From NCBI GenBank assembly GCA_905221605.1, contig CAJNDS010002066.1, positions 627,980-691,979 on the forward strand: a stretch of 64,000 bases of DNA, given 5' to 3'. Made by a program: the position numbers and the translations under genes. The notes under the pieces were generated by a model. It did no database searches, was not told where the DNA came from, and saw only the letters and a list, made by a program, of their open reading frames with translations. This stretch comes from Symbiodinium natans (Eukaryota; Sar; Dinophyceae; Suessiales; Symbiodiniaceae). Below are positions 23,936-33,655 of the stretch, one piece after another (the stretch's first letter is position 1; each line of letters starts with the position of its first letter).

Positions 23936-24149
23936 TAGACACACAGCCAAATGAAGATTTTGCACCAGAATCACCAGACACGCCAGACACAAGGAACGGC
24001 ATGTGCAAACTTGATATAACTTGATGAAATGATACAAACATGAGGTAGGGTCCTGCCTCGCTGTACCAGACGCAGAGGACTGGCAAGGTGACCCACTGGC
24101 TCTCGCAACCTACACTTCCGCGAACGCACGTTGCCACCAAGCGCCTGCG

Positions 24150-24535
24150 CGCTCTTGCGTTCTCAAGCTAGGCCGCACGCGGGCGCCTTATCAACAGCCA
24201 TTCCAGCAGAGCCCGCCACCACACTGCCACCGCAAGCAACGCAGCTCGCCTGGCGCCGTCGACTGTTCGGCGATCATGCATTGGCCTGCCCTCGCACAGG
24301 GCTGTTGGCTCGGCGAGCAAAGATCGGAGCAACGCCTATGGGTGGAGTGTTGTGCTGTGATGCGACCCTGGTGTCGCCGCTCACGCGCACAGGCCAGCCC
24401 CAACCTTGCGCTGCCGCGCACGACGGCGCCATGCTGCGGATGGCCGGCGCAAGCGGACTGCCTACCCGGAGCTCAGCGCCCAGCGCGGGCGGTCCGCAGC
24501 GGCTCCTCGTCCTCGGCTCCGAAGTAGGAGGGAGG
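24150..24535 (+). pseudogene. REL-endonuclease fragment, LCCDATLVSP subtype
   Basis: Reads ALLRSQARPHAGALSTAIPA, then GDHALACPRTGLLARRA, GGVLCCDATLVSPLTRTGQ and QRLLVLGSEVGGR. These are the pre-knuckle motif, part of the CCHC knuckle (the first CxC is deleted) and two blocks of a PD-(D/E)XK-like endonuclease as in REL-type non-LTR elements. It is fused in frame with reverse transcriptase thumb sequence that should precede it, so it is a junction of two copies. The subtype differs from the LA(I/V)DATxVSP copies at 30-37 kb. Confidence 0.7.
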
Positions 24536-24880
24536 CAGGATGTCACCATCCTCGCATCGCCTCAGCGAGCGTTGCACCTGGTTCAGCGCTTCGAATCCCT
24601 CCTCGCCCACCACACGCAGCTGCGTCTCAACGTCGCCAAAACAGCCCTTTGGAATGAGGCAGGAATGGCCCCCGATGGCCTGGAGAGCCTGCTGCTAGAA
24701 AGTCGGGTGTGGCACGGTGACCACGCTCTTGAACCCTCCTCCCGCGGGTTGGTGTTGCTGGGCACCCCTCTCGGTTCGCCGCAGTTCATCGCCAATCACC
24801 TCCAGGCGTTGAGTGCCCGCCACACAGAGCTCTCCCGCGCGTTGCCGCGGCTTGGTGATACTCAGGTCACTCTCGTTCAG
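24536..24880 (+). pseudogene. Reverse transcriptase thumb fragment
   Basis: Continues the open frame of the preceding REL fragment: TQLRLNVAKTALWNEAG, RVWHGDHALE, RGLVLLGTPLGSPQFIANHL. These line up with the post-catalytic part of the reverse transcriptase seen on the minus strand at 27.9-28.5 kb (NLGKTRVY, FVALGVPIGHTEFVRRTL). No catalytic DD is present. It ends just before the ORF1 start at 24883. Confidence 0.65.
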
Positions 24881-24882
24881 CC

Positions 24883-25428
24883 ATGGCCTCTTGCGAAGAT
24901 TGCGGTCTTCCTATCGCTGCGGGGCAGCAAACGTGCCCCGGTTGCGAGGCTTTGCACTTGGCGCACAACCGAGTCCAGCAGCGGGCTTGGTCCTCGGCTA
25001 CTTGGCGGGCATGTGGCCAGGCATTGCAGGCAGTGGTGCACATGGCAGAGGTGGCGGCGGCAGCGGAGGCCGCCGTCCCGGCCGCGCCGCTTCCCGCTGG
25101 CCGTGATGCAGGAGCTGAGCGCAGCCGCTCTCGCAGCCGATCTCTGGACAGCTACTCGCCGCCCCCTGGCCGCGAGTCGCCAGGCAGGGAGAGGGCAGCG
25201 GGCAGGCCCCCAGCAGCTCCACGGGCTGACCTTCGCCGCAACGAGCCGCAGCCACTGCGCAGGCGAGGCAGCCGAGGTGGAGGTGGACGCAGAGTACCTC
25301 GTGACGCAGGAGGCAAAGGCCACGGTCATGCAAATGGCAAAGGACACGGCAAGGGCGCCAACAAGGGCAACGGCAAGGCAGAGCAGCTGGCCCGGGCCAT
25401 TTTGGGACTGGGCCGTGAGCGCCGGTAG
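24883..25428 (+). CDS. Putative ORF1 protein: zinc ribbon plus SR/GK-rich tail
   Basis: 181 residues from an ATG in good context (GCCATGG). The N-terminus carries a four-cysteine ribbon, CEDCGLPIAAGQQTCPGC (residues 4-21). A helical segment (about 25-65), an Arg/Ser dipeptide stretch with SRSRSRS (about 85-100) and a Gly-Lys-His tail (GGKGHGHANGKGHGKG, about 145-165) follow. The composition is that of a nucleic-acid-binding protein. About 280 bases downstream lies the ORF2 start signature of the same family, so I infer it is the ORF1 of this non-LTR element. It is intact, with no stop or frameshift. A host gene is possible but less likely. Confidence 0.55.
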   Translation: MASCEDCGLPIAAGQQTCPGCEALHLAHNRVQQRAWSSATWRACGQALQAVVHMAEVAAAAEAAVPAAPLPAGRDAGAERSRSRSRSLDSYSPPPGRESPGRERAAGRPPAAPRADLRRNEPQPLRRRGSRGGGGRRVPRDAGGKGHGHANGKGHGKGANKGNGKAEQLARAILGLGRERR

Positions 25429-25592
25429 GTCCCTTTTGGCTATTCAGCCTTTTTTATGTGCAGCCACAGGCGCTGGCGTCAGACCACAGCTGCCGTGGCG
25501 CGGAAGGCAACGTGCACAGCACCGCTACACAAGTGTCGGCGTCGACCCGTGGAAAAAGTGCCGGGGGTTGAAGCGGGCTGCCAGGTTGCTGT

Positions 25593-27194
25593 TTGCATTT
25601 TCTGTCGTGGCAGCACGTGCGCGCCTCACCCATCCCCTGCACACCCCACCCGGTCATGCCGAGGCCGAGGCGACGATGGGCACCCACAGCGCAACGACGT
25701 CGAGGCCCTTGGGCAAGGGTTAGGGTCGGTGAGGCAGAGCAGCCGGGGCCCTCCACGCTGGCCGACGAGCTGCTGCAACAACGGGCTCGCGCAGCTGATG
25801 CATTGGCACGCGCGCGGACCAGCCTTCCCCCCTTCCCGCCGCTCCCTCCGCCTGATTTGTCGGCCGCGACAAATGCTCCCATCGGTGGACGTGCAGTCTG
25901 AAGACGCCCGCCGCCCCCGCACGAGCTCGACGAAGCAGACACGCTGTCGGATACGCTTAGTGCCACCACGCCCGTTGCAACACCGCCGCCTCCCAACCGC
26001 AGTGTCGCGATGTGTCGCGGCTGCGGAGCAGCGCTGCGCCAGGGTGCATCACGCGTTGGGACAGATGCGGCTCGTACCCGCTGCTATGCGCGACGGGCCG
26101 GCTGACGGCGGTTCGCGCCCGGCCGCTCTGGAAGCTTCCGCGTGTGAGCATTACCTTACACCTTGCGCATCGCCTGCCGGGAGCCCGAAACGATGTCTCC
26201 GCCCGGGCGAAGCGGCCCCAACGCAGGCAGAGGAGGCAACGCCAGGTTTCACGCCGCCGCCCTCGCCGACAGCACAGCCCGCGCTGCCCCGATGGCAGGA
26301 TGCTCGCCCGCCCGACGCCCTGCCAGAGATCGCAATTCCTGGCTGTTTTTTGTGCCGCTGTTGCACGCGGCGACTGGCAACCTAAGCGTGCCGGCCTTGG
26401 CAGATTGGCAATCTTTGCCGGACGACGCAGCAGGGCGGTTCGACACGCTGGCTGGTGCGCTGCAGGCAGCGCCGCCGGCGGAGCCGAGCTGTCTCGCGCG
26501 GCTCCTGCACGGCGTCGCAGAATGTGATGCGCAGGAGATGGGCGCGGCGCCTCTGGGCCTTCCCGCGACGGACGCTGCGCTTGTCGCATCGTTGCGCGCG
26601 CTCCCTGCCGCCCCCATCCCTCTCGCAACGGCTCTTCGCCTCGCGCAGGCCCCGGATGGGTATGTGTCTGCGGCAGCCCAGTCGGCTTTCTTGAGGCTTA
26701 TGGCGGCGCGCCCTTGGCTGCAGCCGCGCGGACTCTGGCCGACGACCTCCGAGCAGCGATGTCCCACCGTCGACGACACGGACCTCGCGCTCGCCGTCGC
26801 CGACGCAGAACAGGGCGTACGCATGCTGATGGCAGTGCGGGCCGCGCGAGCGATGGCGAGCAGACCGGAGTCCCACAATGCCCGAGCCCCGCCGACTCGC
26901 CCGCCGCGAACGCCTGTGCAGGAGGACGCGCGACAGCAGGAGGCCGAGGCGGGCAACGGCCAGGCCGCCATGGTCCATCGGCTACGGCTCCGTGCGACAC
27001 GTCCAGCGACTCCGCCATTGTCGACGAAGGCCCCCACGCAGCTACGACCGCCTCGACGCCGGGCGCGCGCGCGCTGCGCGTGCGCGAGTTGCCCGAGCGT
27101 TGAGGAGCCGGTCTGCGGGCGTCCGTCTGCGCGCAGCAGCGAAACCAGGGTCACATCGCAGCAGAGTGCCTCGCCGCGCCGAGACGCGCCATAA
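25593..27194 (+). pseudogene. ORF2 5' region of the REL-type element
   Basis: Starts around RVRVGEAEQPGPSTLADELL (25700-25780), an N-terminal signature I associate with dinoflagellate non-LTR ORF2 proteins. It passes through proline-rich and cysteine-bearing sequence (CRGCGAALRQG near 26015) with frame changes. It then continues in the 343-residue frame 26163-27194 with FFVPLLHAATGNLSVPALAD and further helical sequence. FVPLLHAA recurs on the minus strand near 35.4 kb, confirming it as part of the family. At about 27050-27190 it meets an inverted copy. Frameshifted, so not functional as it stands. Confidence 0.55.
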
Positions 27195-28800
27195 ATGACG
27201 AGGTCAAGTCGGCGCCGGTCATCTGGGGCTACGCCCGCTGCGGTGGTCCGCGCTATCCAGTGTTGGCCCCTCGGCGGCGATGGCTTCCCGCGCGACTCGG
27301 ACCCACGCTCGCTCGAGTATGGGAGCGCGCCGGGCCAGCAGCCCACCCCGGGCGCAGGCGGCGCGATGGTCGCCCAGCTGGTCCACCACGGCTCGGCACC
27401 CTGGCTCGCCATGTCCTCCGCAACGGGAAGATGCCATGGGTAGCGGCAATCGAAGGCGTCGCCGGAGAGCGACTTGCGTGTCCAAGCGTGCCCTCGTCCG
27501 TGGGGATGGCTCGCAACCACTCGCCGGCATGCGCGCCCGCCTGGGAGCGCAGCAGTGCTCGGGAACTTGGCGACAAGCTGCAGAGGAGGCGCTCGCGGTA
27601 GGATTTGTTGAGTACGCAAGCTGCCGGTTTTTGCCAGCCATGTGGCCAACTTATCCAACTTCCAGGCTCTGAAGGCTCAGCGTGTGTAGGCGGCGGCCGC
27701 GCCCCGTGGAGCAAGGCATCCCACTCCGGGCGCGCTCTCCATCCTTCGGCGAGCAGCCGGTCTCCCGCTTCCGCAGCTGCCCGCAGGCAAGGCGCAGTCG
27801 ACCCGCCGCCAAGAGCGAGTTCTTGCGCATATCGTCGGGCGACCTCCGGGCGTCTTTGCAGCATCACCGGGAGCGCGTCCCGCCCAAGCCGCCCATTAGG
27901 CCGCTGGGGCTAGTCGCTCCGCGCTCGCGAGACCGAGGCCACCACATGCGGCAGGGAGGAAGGCGATTTGGCGCGCTGCGGTCCACTCCCGCCCGCTCGC
28001 ATCCTGCTCCACTAGAAGTGCCCAAATCGCCCGATCGTGTTCTGCCGCATAGGTGGCCGAGTCCAGCGGCGGCACCGTGCGTAGCGCATGTTGGGCACGC
28101 GGGCTGGCACAGTAGAGCAGGAGCAGCCATGCGCTCTGCATATCTGGCAATTCCGGCAGTTCGTGCAGCGAGCGGCGCTCTTCCTCAAGTCTTGCCGCGA
28201 GAGTGCGTCGCACGAACTCCGTATGCCCGATCGGCACGCCCAACGCAACAAAGCCGCAAGTTGCCGGTTCACTGTCACCTCCGCACCAGACTTCGGGTCC
28301 GAGCACTGCGATATCGGGCGGCGGGGGCCCGCCATTTGCGCGATAGACCCGAGTCTTCCCGAGATTAGCTGCGACACCAGCCTGCCGCTCGACCGTGCAC
28401 GTGACATCATCTAGCGCTGACCGAGCGCGAGCTGGAGTGGTGACGAGATACAAGTCGTCCAGAAAAGCGGCAAGGAACTCCCCCGGCTGCAATCGCCCTT
28501 GCGCCGCAGCTAGGGCATCGTGTTGCGCCAGGGAGTACAGAGCCGGCGCTTACGCATCTCCCTGCTTGCCGCCGTCACCTTGCGAGATCTCGTGGCCCGG
28601 CCCTCGGCGTCCCACCACAGGTACGTGGAGGTGCCGCCGTACCACGCCCGCACATATGGGACGAGGGCTGGAGCGACCTCACGCAGCTTCTTCAGGAAGG
28701 CGGCACGTGAGACCGCGTCATAGGCGCTCCTTCCGTCGAGCGAGACGATGGTGGCGTCGGCATCCAACTCGCTCGCCGCGCGCAGCATCGCTGCCAAGCA
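27050..28800 (-). pseudogene. Reverse transcriptase-REL fragment, inverted
   Basis: Read from 28800 downward: SLDGRSAYDAVSRAAFL (RT palm motif A), then FLAAFLDDLYLVTTPARA, where LDD holds the catalytic pair of motif C. Then the thumb (NLGKTRVY, FVALGVPIGHTEFVRRTL), WLLLLYCASPRAQHALRTVP, ALLRSQAGAHAGEWLRAIPT, the knuckle entry RRRLRLPLPMASSRCG, GDHRAACARGGLLARRAP, and RRLDLVIYGASRRGEALCCD followed by VTLVSL. Several frames are used, so it is broken. It ends inside the endonuclease domain where it meets the plus-strand ORF2 5' region. Confidence 0.75.
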
Positions 28801-28869
28801 ATCCGTCCCCGCACGGGCCTGAAGCGCGAACTATGCCCACCCCCTTATGATAGGTGGCAGTGAGTTTTT

Positions 28870-29405
28870 TTTCCGGGCTTGTAACAGGCACCGGGGGGTC
28901 CCTCCGCGACAAAGGTTTGTAACAGACGTGCCGTGTCCGCGACAACCCCCCCCGCGACAAGGCTACAACCCCCCCCCCCCCGACAAGACAGCAATACCAT
29001 TGAATTTTCTCATTGCCAATCTCGATGCGACCTTGATGCGTGTCTGCAGCAATTTTCACTCTCAGTCCGCGACAAGGCCTGCGACAGGGCGCGACATACC
29101 CGCGACAACCCGCGCGACTGCTCGAGCCAGCAGGTGCCCATCCGTAGGACAACCGTGAACGAGAAGCCCAGGGTTTATATTTACAGGGTTCAGGGTTTAA
29201 GGCTCTCCAGTAAAATCCCTGCGGTCCCTTAACCCTTCATCCGAAACCCCAACCCTAAGCCTAAACCCTTTACCCTAAACCCTTACAAAACCCAACTAAG
29301 AAAAGTGGGTTCAAAGTAGCGGCGCGACAAAGGTATGAAACAACCTGCCCGCGACAAGGCTTGTAGCAGAGGGCGGGGGGGACCCCCCGCAACAACCCGA
29401 ATTTT
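28870..29405. repeat. GTAACAG / CGCGACA repeat cluster, right copy, with telomere-like core
   Basis: Shares its vocabulary with 23.2-23.9 kb: TTGTAACAGGCACCGG, CCGCGACAAAGGTTTGTAAC, CGCGACAACCCCC, GCGACAAGGCTTGTAGCAGA. At 29165-29290 degenerate GGGTTTA words are followed by CCCTAAA words, resembling the TTTAGGG telomere repeat in inverted halves. No coding frame. Confidence 0.6.
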
Positions 29406-30120
29406 AACCCACTGCCAGGTGGATAAGGGGGGGTTACTCTGCGTGGCACCTATTTTTAGTAGGTGGCCAGCCCATTGTTGCCAGACAGGGGGGCTCTAAC
29501 AAAAATAGGTGGGAAGATATGCCCGCGCCTATTACATGCGAGCGTGACCGATCTCGAAGTTTTTTGTGGCTGTGCAGCAATCAGGCCCAATGTGCCCAAA
29601 TTTGGGCAAGTCAGACCCAAAAGTAGCGTTAAATGATATTACATCTGGACCTGACTTTGCCCAAATGTGCCTAATGTAGGGCAAGTCAGATCCAAAACAT
29701 ATAGCTTTTGGATCTGACTTGCCCAGATACGCCATCGTCGTCGTAGTAGCTGTATAAGTAAAAGCAGTCGTAGCAGTGTTAGTATAGCAAAAGAAACAAA
29801 AAGCGGGAGGGAAGGGGGGGGGACTCACTCTCCCGACTATGAGGGCTCTCTAAAACTGCCACTGAGTCCCTTCAGTGCCACGTACTTCTTGTATCGCTAC
29901 GACTACCGTATTAGTAGCGAAAGAAGAAATACGTGGCACCAAATGGGGTTCTGCGCGTGACTGTGATGTATGTAGTATGCTTTTTGCACTTGTGCTCTAT
30001 GTTGGACATGTTAGAGTAGTATAGAGTAGTCCACCCCTCCCACCCCCCCAACCACTCTAACAGCAATAGGCGGCCACCTATTTCCAACCCCCCCCCACCC
30101 CTCCCCCCCCTTAGGGGGTG
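29406..30120. other. No recognised gene
   Basis: Contains a locally repeated segment (GGGCAAGTCAGA(C/T)CCAAAA near 29605 and 29680, and TCTGACTTGCCCA near 29712, partly inverted). C-rich runs lie near 30055-30110. No family motif was seen. Confidence 0.5.
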
Positions 30121-30143
30121 GGCATGCGAACTGGAAGGGCCGC

Positions 30144-30951
30144 GTGGCGCGGTCGAACGTGTCAGCATCGTATGGCGATCACCGCGCCGCCTGCTCCAAC
30201 TCTGGCGTCCTGGCATCCCGCGCGCTGCCCCTTGAACGCGCTGTAGCCCGGGTTTGCCAGGAGGCCGGCGCGCGTGTCGGGCGCAACGTCGCCTTGTCGG
30301 CCATGAACCTCGACGTGCCTGTCCACGACGCACGGCGCATCGAAGTCGTGTGCAACGGCCTCAACTTGTGGCATGGCGCGCAGCTCGCGGTCGATGCGAC
30401 CCTCGTCAGCCCTGTGACGCGCGAGGGGCTGCCGCAAGCCGGGGCTGCCACCCACCCTGGCAGTGCCCTGCGCAACGCTGCGCGCCGCAAGCGGCGGCAA
30501 ACCTATCCCGAACTTGACCGCAGCCGGCGGTGTAGGCTCGTCGTTTTCGGGCTTAAAGTCGGGGGGCGCTGGGACTCTGAAGCTGCCACCTTCGTGCGCC
30601 TCCTTGCTCGTTCGGCGGGCTGTCGGCACCCCCGCCGCGCTGAGGGCTTCTGCCCAGGCTGCTTGGGTCCTCCGGTGGAGTGGCATCATTTCCGTCGCTG
30701 CGCAGAGCGCGCTTGCGGCTACCTTCCTCGAGCTCCCCGTCCCGTTTGAGCCCTGTGCTGCTGGCACACCCCCAGCCTTGCACGAGCTCCTGGCTGACGC
30801 CCGCTGGAGCGAGAGCGAGGTCCCGGCACCAAGCCGTCTGCCCAGCCGGGCCTAGGTCCCTCCCCCGGGCCCTCGACGGGGACCCGTGGACTCGACCGAC
30901 CCGACCCTGACTGCGGCGGATGCAAAAAGGCGCGAGGAGAAAAAAAAAAAC
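30144..30951 (+). pseudogene. REL-endonuclease 3' fragment with poly(A) tail, copy b
   Basis: A 5'-truncated copy. It begins within the CCHC knuckle (GDHRAACSNSGVLASRALPL) and continues with RRIEVVCNGLNLWHGAQLAV, DATLVSP, RRQTYPEL and RRCRLVVFGLKVGGRW (the usual E of EVGGR is K here). A frameshift near 30590-30640 moves the rest to another frame (LRASAQAAWVLRWSGIISVA), which ends with SRLPSRA and stop near 30855. The 3' end carries the pre-tail GCGCGAGGAG followed by A10, ending at about 30951. Confidence 0.8.
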
Positions 30952-31233
30952 AACATGCTGTCGCGCCAACGCTCGTGACACCAGTCGGCGTAGCGTGTCT
31001 CCGGTCGCGATCCCGCGCACGCCGCCGCCGGGCTTGGAAAGGGCGGTGAGCCGGGACAACGCGAGGGCTTGCAGCACGGCGGCGGGCGCATCAGCATTCG
31101 CCAAAAGGGATGCCGCGTGCGCTAGCAAGTCCATCGCCTCCTCGTCCTCCAGCAGCAAGCGATAGTGTTCCACCGCCGCGCCGGACAGGCCAGCAGCGCT
31201 GCCACGCTTAGCCGTGCGCAAAGCTTCTCCCAA
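30952..31233 (-). pseudogene. Reverse transcriptase finger fragment, inverted, copy c
   Basis: The minus strand reads KRGSAAGLSGAAVEHYRLLL, then ALSRLTALSKPGGGVRGIAT and GDTLRRLVSRALARQ. This is the finger region of the same reverse transcriptase (compare GFTAEIL and RKPTGGTRGLVIGDFLRRLV at 34.1 kb). It starts exactly at the poly(A) tail of copy b. Confidence 0.75.
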
Positions 31234-31289
31234 CTCAGCTGCAGTGAGGTGGACACGGTCTGCTGCACGGAAGCTGGCTAGCTGCTGGC

Positions 31290-32058
31290 GTGCGCCGTGC
31301 GTTCGTGCACGCGCTGCGTGGCCTGCACGCGCCGAACCCGGCGGCCGATGTCACAGCAGAGCGTGCCTGGAAGCTGTTCCTGCTGGTGCCACGCCTTTTG
31401 TTGGCGCGACCGCACGAAGCGGGCGCAGCTGGCCGCGCCGCCTTATTAGAGCGGATCCGAGCCTTCGAGGCTGGGTGCTGGCGCGAACTGCTGGAAGCGG
31501 CGCCGTCTCCGGAGCAGCGCCTGCAGCGATCCGCAGGCGCTGATGCTGGGCGGCTGCGCGAGCGCGCTTGCGCGCAGGTACGCCGCGGTCAGTTGTCGGA
31601 TCGGGATGGGGCTGCCATCGACGTCGCGAGGCGGCGCAAACAACAGCGCTACCCCGAACTAGCCGGTCCGGGCCCGCAACGCCTCGTCGTCCTGACTGTG
31701 GAGGTCGGCGGACGAAGTGGGCAAGAGGCGCACGACCTCGTCCGCGACCTCGCGCAACAGCGCCCCCTGCGCGCGCCGAGGGCGCTGCGAGCTGCTGCCC
31801 GCTCCGGGTGGGAACGCCGGTGGTGGGGGCAGCTGGGTTGCGCGTTGCAGCGCGCCTTGGCCTCGACGCTGTTGGGCGGTTGCTGGCGCGCGCCGGCGCA
31901 GCCAACCGGAGACGAGGGCACGCCGCTTGGTTGGGTCCTGGAGCTCGCCGAGGCTGAGCAGCCGTCCAGGTTGCCCTTGCGTGCTTGACACACTGCGGCC
32001 CGAGCAGGCTGCCGATTCCGTGCACAGGGACAGTGAACACTGACGCGAAGAAAAAAAA
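31290..32058 (+). pseudogene. ORF2 N-terminal domain fused to REL end, poly(A)-tailed, copy c'
   Basis: An uninterrupted frame (31290-31988) joins the ORF2 N-terminal block AERAWKLFLLVPRLLLARP (shared with the minus strand near 34.6 kb) directly to the second half of the endonuclease domain (RRRKQQRYPELAGPGPQRLV, then VEVGGRSG and WERRWWGQLGCALQRALAST), ending SRLPLRA. The reverse transcriptase and zinc knuckle are missing, an internal deletion that kept the frame. The tail GACGCGAAG-A8 ends at about 32058. Confidence 0.75.
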
Positions 32059-33655
32059 TACTCAGGTTTCTTGGCTGTTACTGTTGTACACTGCGGCCCC
32101 ACGGGCTCAGTTCGCAATAGTTCTCATACGTTCTCTTCCCCCCAGGCTCACGCGGGAATTTGCCACCACACATGATGCTGCAGTCCCCTCAAACCTAAGC
32201 AAAACAGGACTTTTCTGCGCATCAGCCGCGCCAATTACCTCCTCCGCATGCTGCGCCCGCATTGCACCGCTGACTATTCCAGGTAGCACGATCGCGCAAT
32301 TGCCTCGTGTCTCGGCACTCTGCTCTTTGGGGAGGAAGCGCCCGAGCTGTCGGCGGATGCCCTTGCCACAGCGCGGATTCCGCTCGGTTTGGGGGGTTTG
32401 GGCCTGCGCTCTGCAGCTTCCAGCTCGAACGCCGCTTACTGGGCCTCCTGGCAGGATGCTTTCCCTGCGTTGCTCCAGCGTTTCCCCGCCGACACGGAGC
32501 AACTACTAGATACTACTAGCCTGCCTCCGTGCGCCGCGCGGGCATGCCGCCGACCCTCGCTGCCGCCTGTGCGGCTGCAGCACACGTCCGTGAGGCTGGT
32601 TTCCAAGTGCTCCTGACTGGGGCGCCGGGGCCGCGCCAGCCGCGCCGCGCCCGGCGCACTGGGACCAATGCCTGCGCGGCTGGCAGCGGGCTGCCGTCGC
32701 AGCTTGCGACGAGCGCGCCCTCGAGACGCACCTTTCTCACCTCGATCCTGCGTCCCGAGCGTTGCTGCGCTCGCAAGCTGGATCCCACTCGGGCCGTGCG
32801 CTCACAGTCTTCCCTACGTCAGCAGCTGTTGCCCTGCCGCCCGCTCACCTCCGTGTGCTCCTCTTGCGACGGCTGCGGCTGCCGCTCCCACTGGCGCCCC
32901 GCAATTGCCGTTGCAGAGGCCACCTTGACCCCTTGGGAGACCACCGCTCAGCTTGTGCCACGTCTGGCGTTTTGGCGTCCAGGGCCCTCCCACTCGAGCA
33001 TGCAGTCGCCCAGGTATGCCGAGAAGGTGGTGCGCGAGTTGCCCGCAACGTCAGGGTCGCCGACATGAACATCGATGTTCCTGTCAGCGACACACGTTGC
33101 ATCGAAGTCGTCGCGAACGGCTTACCCCTCTGGCACGGAGCGCAGCTCGCTATTGATGCCACTATCGTCAGTCCGGCGGGCGCCGACACCCGCCCAGGCG
33201 CAGCAGTACAGGCCGCCGCTCGCCGAAAGTGGCGCCAAACGTACCCCGAGCTCGCGAGCGCCCGGCGTGCGCGGCTCGTCGTCGTCGGGGTCGAGGTAGG
33301 AGGGCGCTTTGGTGCTGAAGCCGCCGCCTTCCTCCGCCACCTTGCGCGTCACCGCGCGGCGAGTCTCCCACCCCCACTCCGGGCCGCCGCAAGCGCAGGG
33401 TGGGTGCAGCGCTGGTCCGGCCTCCTCGCCGTCGCGGCCATGCGCGCATACGCAGCGTCCCTCCTTGAGCTACCGCCGGGAGGCGACATCTGCGATGAGG
33501 GAGCTGCGCCCGACTTATACGAGATCCTCGCTGAGGTCCGGGACAGCTCCTCGCCGTCCGCCAGCCGGCTGCCGGCAACCTAGCCCGCGTAGGATGCCGC
33601 TTTCATGCACTGGGACCGCGGTAACTGTCGCAAAAAGGTGCGTGGAGAAAAAAAA
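32059..33655 (+). pseudogene. RT thumb to REL endonuclease, poly(A)-tailed, copy d
   Basis: Starts at the tail of copy c' with VSWLLLLYTAAPRAQFAI (post-RT region) and passes through frameshifted connector sequence. It then has an intact 273-residue frame (32762-33583): knuckle LLRRLRLPLPLAPRNCRCRG and GDHRSACATSGVL (Cys-Cys-His-Cys), IEVVANGLPLWHGAQLAI, DATIVSP, KWRQTYPEL, RLVVVGVEVGGRFG, WVQRWSGLLAVAA and SRLPAT-stop. The Asp of DATIVSP and Glu of EVGG are the likely acidic pair of a PD-(D/E)XK-type nuclease; that assignment is inferred. This is the best REL domain in the window. The tail GGTGCGTGGAG-A9 ends near 33655. Confidence 0.8.

Noticed and set aside
25454-27658. Long antisense frames (for example 469 codons on the minus strand)
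   Set aside because: The part below about 27050 is antisense to the plus-strand ORF2 5' region in high-GC DNA. Only the segment above about 27050 shows real REL motifs.
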